A program made the position numbers and the translations under genes. The notes beneath the pieces were generated by a model. The model was given only the letters and a program-made list of their open reading frames with translations. It had not been told where the DNA came from and made no database searches. Source: an uncultured Flavobacteriaceae bacterium (GTDB lineage Bacteria > Bacteroidota > Bacteroidia > Flavobacteriales > Flavobacteriaceae). Taken from it: 64,000 nucleotides of DNA. The stretch covers positions 62,001-126,000 of the forward strand of contig CALSOZ010000001.1 of the NCBI GenBank assembly GCA_943788095.1. The letters run 5' to 3'. Of the stretch, positions 63,130 through 64,000 are shown piece by piece; position 1 is the first letter of the stretch, and the number at the start of each line of letters is the position of its first letter.

Positions 63130-63666
63130 TTATTCCGAACGCGTTCGTTTGTGTAATTTGATCCCCAGCATAAGTAATACTGCCAATCCAACAAGTGCTA
63201 GCATTCCATAAGCCATGTTGAGGGTGCTTTTTAACAACACTAAAAACACCACCGCAAAAAGTAATAAAGTAGCGCCTTCATTCCAGATTCGCATAAAATT
63301 GGAGGTATACATAATTTGATCTTTTTGAAGTTGTTTAAAAATAAGGTGTGTTTTGATGTGATACATGATTAAAAGCATCACAAATCCTAATTTAGCGTGC
63401 ATCCAAGACTGTTCTAACCAGTAGGGTGCCAATGCTAATAACCAGATTCCAAATACTACAGCAAGAATTGCGGAGGGCCAAGTTATAATAAACCATAAGC
63501 GTTTGGCCATTAACTTTAATTGCGTGCCCAAAATTTCTTTTTCTGGAGTGGCTTTTTGAGAAGCTTCAATATGATATATGAAAATCCGAGGAATGTAAAA
63601 CAATCCTGCAAACCATGTGATTACAAAAATCAAATGAAGCGATTTAATGTAGTTATAAGAGTCCAT
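63130..63666 (-). CDS. hemJ: protoporphyrinogen IX oxidase HemJ (CopD-like membrane protein)
   Basis: A 178-residue inner-membrane protein with four helices. The family start YIKSLHLIFVITWFAGLFYIPRIFIYH has the conserved His, here shown as LHLIFVITWFAGLFY followed by RIFIYH. WMHAKLGFVMLLIMYH follows in helix 3. HemJ converts protoporphyrinogen IX to protoporphyrin IX in heme synthesis. It lies 2 bp after the MATE gene on the same strand. Confidence 0.88.
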   Translation of the reverse strand: MDSYNYIKSLHLIFVITWFAGLFYIPRIFIYHIEASQKATPEKEILGTQLKLMAKRLWFIITWPSAILAVVFGIWLLALAPYWLEQSWMHAKLGFVMLLIMYHIKTHLIFKQLQKDQIMYTSNFMRIWNEGATLLLFAVVFLVLLKSTLNMAYGMLALVGLAVLLMLGIKLHKRTRSE

Positions 63667-63668
63667 AA

Positions 63669-64000
63669 TTATGTTTTTGATATTAATTTTGTCGATACTT
63701 CTCTATATAAAACATACGCCGTTAGGACGGTAGAAAGAACATCCGATACCGGAAATGCCATCCATACCCCTAGTTCGCCATACCATAAAGGTAATATAAA
63801 GATAAGTGGAATAAAGAAAAAAGCTTGTCGATAGAGGGTTAACAAAAGAGCGGGTACCGCTTTTCCAACAGCTTGGAAATAGGCCGATCCAATCAATTGA
63901 ATCGCTATAATTGGCGTGGCCGCAAAGACCCAGCGCATCGCAGATGGGGTTTGCTCAATGACCCGAAGATCGGTGGTAAACATTCGGGTAATTAGTTTTG
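63669..64000 (-). CDS. MATE family efflux transporter, C-terminal part
   Basis: The frame is open to the right edge of the window, so about 110 C-terminal residues are seen and the N-terminal helices lie outside. ATPIIAIQLIGSAYFQAVGK, PALLLTLYRQAFFFIPLIFI and YGELGVWMAFPVSDVLSTVL are typical of helices 10-12 of MATE (MatE) antiporters, which export cationic drugs using Na+ or H+. The Met at 63983 is internal. Confidence 0.87.
   Translation of the reverse strand, partial: KLITRMFTTDLRVIEQTPSAMRWVFAATPIIAIQLIGSAYFQAVGKAVPALLLTLYRQAFFFIPLIFILPLWYGELGVWMAFPVSDVLSTVLTAYVLYREVSTKLISKT

Overview
This window looks like a chromosome segment of a marine member of the Flavobacteriaceae (Bacteroidota). 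The support is its low G+C content, a type IX secretion (T9SS) C-terminal signal, two TonB-dependent receptors with carboxypeptidase-regulatory-like N-domains, DUF4270 and DUF3109 proteins, an atpD-atpC pair without the rest of the ATP synthase genes, the panD/panC/glycogen-synthase-like/DUF4270/glmS order, and Bacteroidota-type promoters (a TAnnTTTG -7 box, sometimes with TTTG near -33). I do not name a genus.

Layout. 1-5.3 kb: 3' end of dxs, a lipoprotein, a T9SS-exported beta-propeller protein and a dNTPase. 5.3-14 kb: a probable phosphate-starvation block made of a beta-helix lipoprotein, a TonB receptor, a MORN protein, an OprO/P-type porin and a PiT phosphate transporter. Its intergenic gaps carry TTAACATT-like direct repeats with an 11-bp period (Pho-box architecture). 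One gap also holds a candidate small RNA. 14-18 kb: class I ribonucleotide reductase nrdB-nrdA. 18-26 kb: DUF3109, MarC, S41 protease, dCMP deaminase, HupE-like protein, DsbD, the remnant of an MFS transporter, and an HxlR regulator with a secreted NTF2-like neighbour and two perfect inverted repeats. 26.3 kb: tRNA-Pro(GGG), then purU and a CDGSH protein. 27.6-31.8 kb: a broken small gene, a structured leader, and a polyamine operon (arginine decarboxylase, agmatinase, deoxyhypusine-synthase-like enzyme, acidic small protein).

32.0-39.65 kb is a 7.6-kb integrative element inserted in a tRNA-Asn(GTT) gene. It is bounded by 98-bp direct repeats with one mismatch and has near-identical paired GTCTGTCA motifs at both ends. 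Its tyrosine recombinase is frameshifted before the catalytic tyrosine, while a second, diverged copy of just the recombinase tail lies intact in frame beyond a DUF1566 surface-protein gene. The rest of the cargo is a phage-like small protein and a minus-strand array of small secreted proteins, five of them lipoproteins. Four of these five have nearly the same signal-peptide DNA but unrelated mature parts; the fifth and most upstream has a similar lipoprotein signal. One has two tandem BamE/BLIP-like repeats.

39.7-64 kb is mostly core: rseP, SCO protein, feoA-feoB plus a 44-residue Cys-rich membrane peptide, ZIP transporter, TerB-DnaJ protein, bacilliredoxin, radA, an esterase homologue whose nucleophile serine is replaced, a UPF0104 membrane protein, panD, panC, glycogen-synthase N-domain protein, DUF4270, glmS, a TonB receptor, atpD-atpC, enoyl-CoA hydratase, an NtrY-like kinase, hemJ and the end of a MATE transporter.

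The most interesting material is the Pho-box-linked locus with its candidate RNA, the recombinase with a spare tail, the lipoprotein array in the element, and the structured leader of the polyamine operon.
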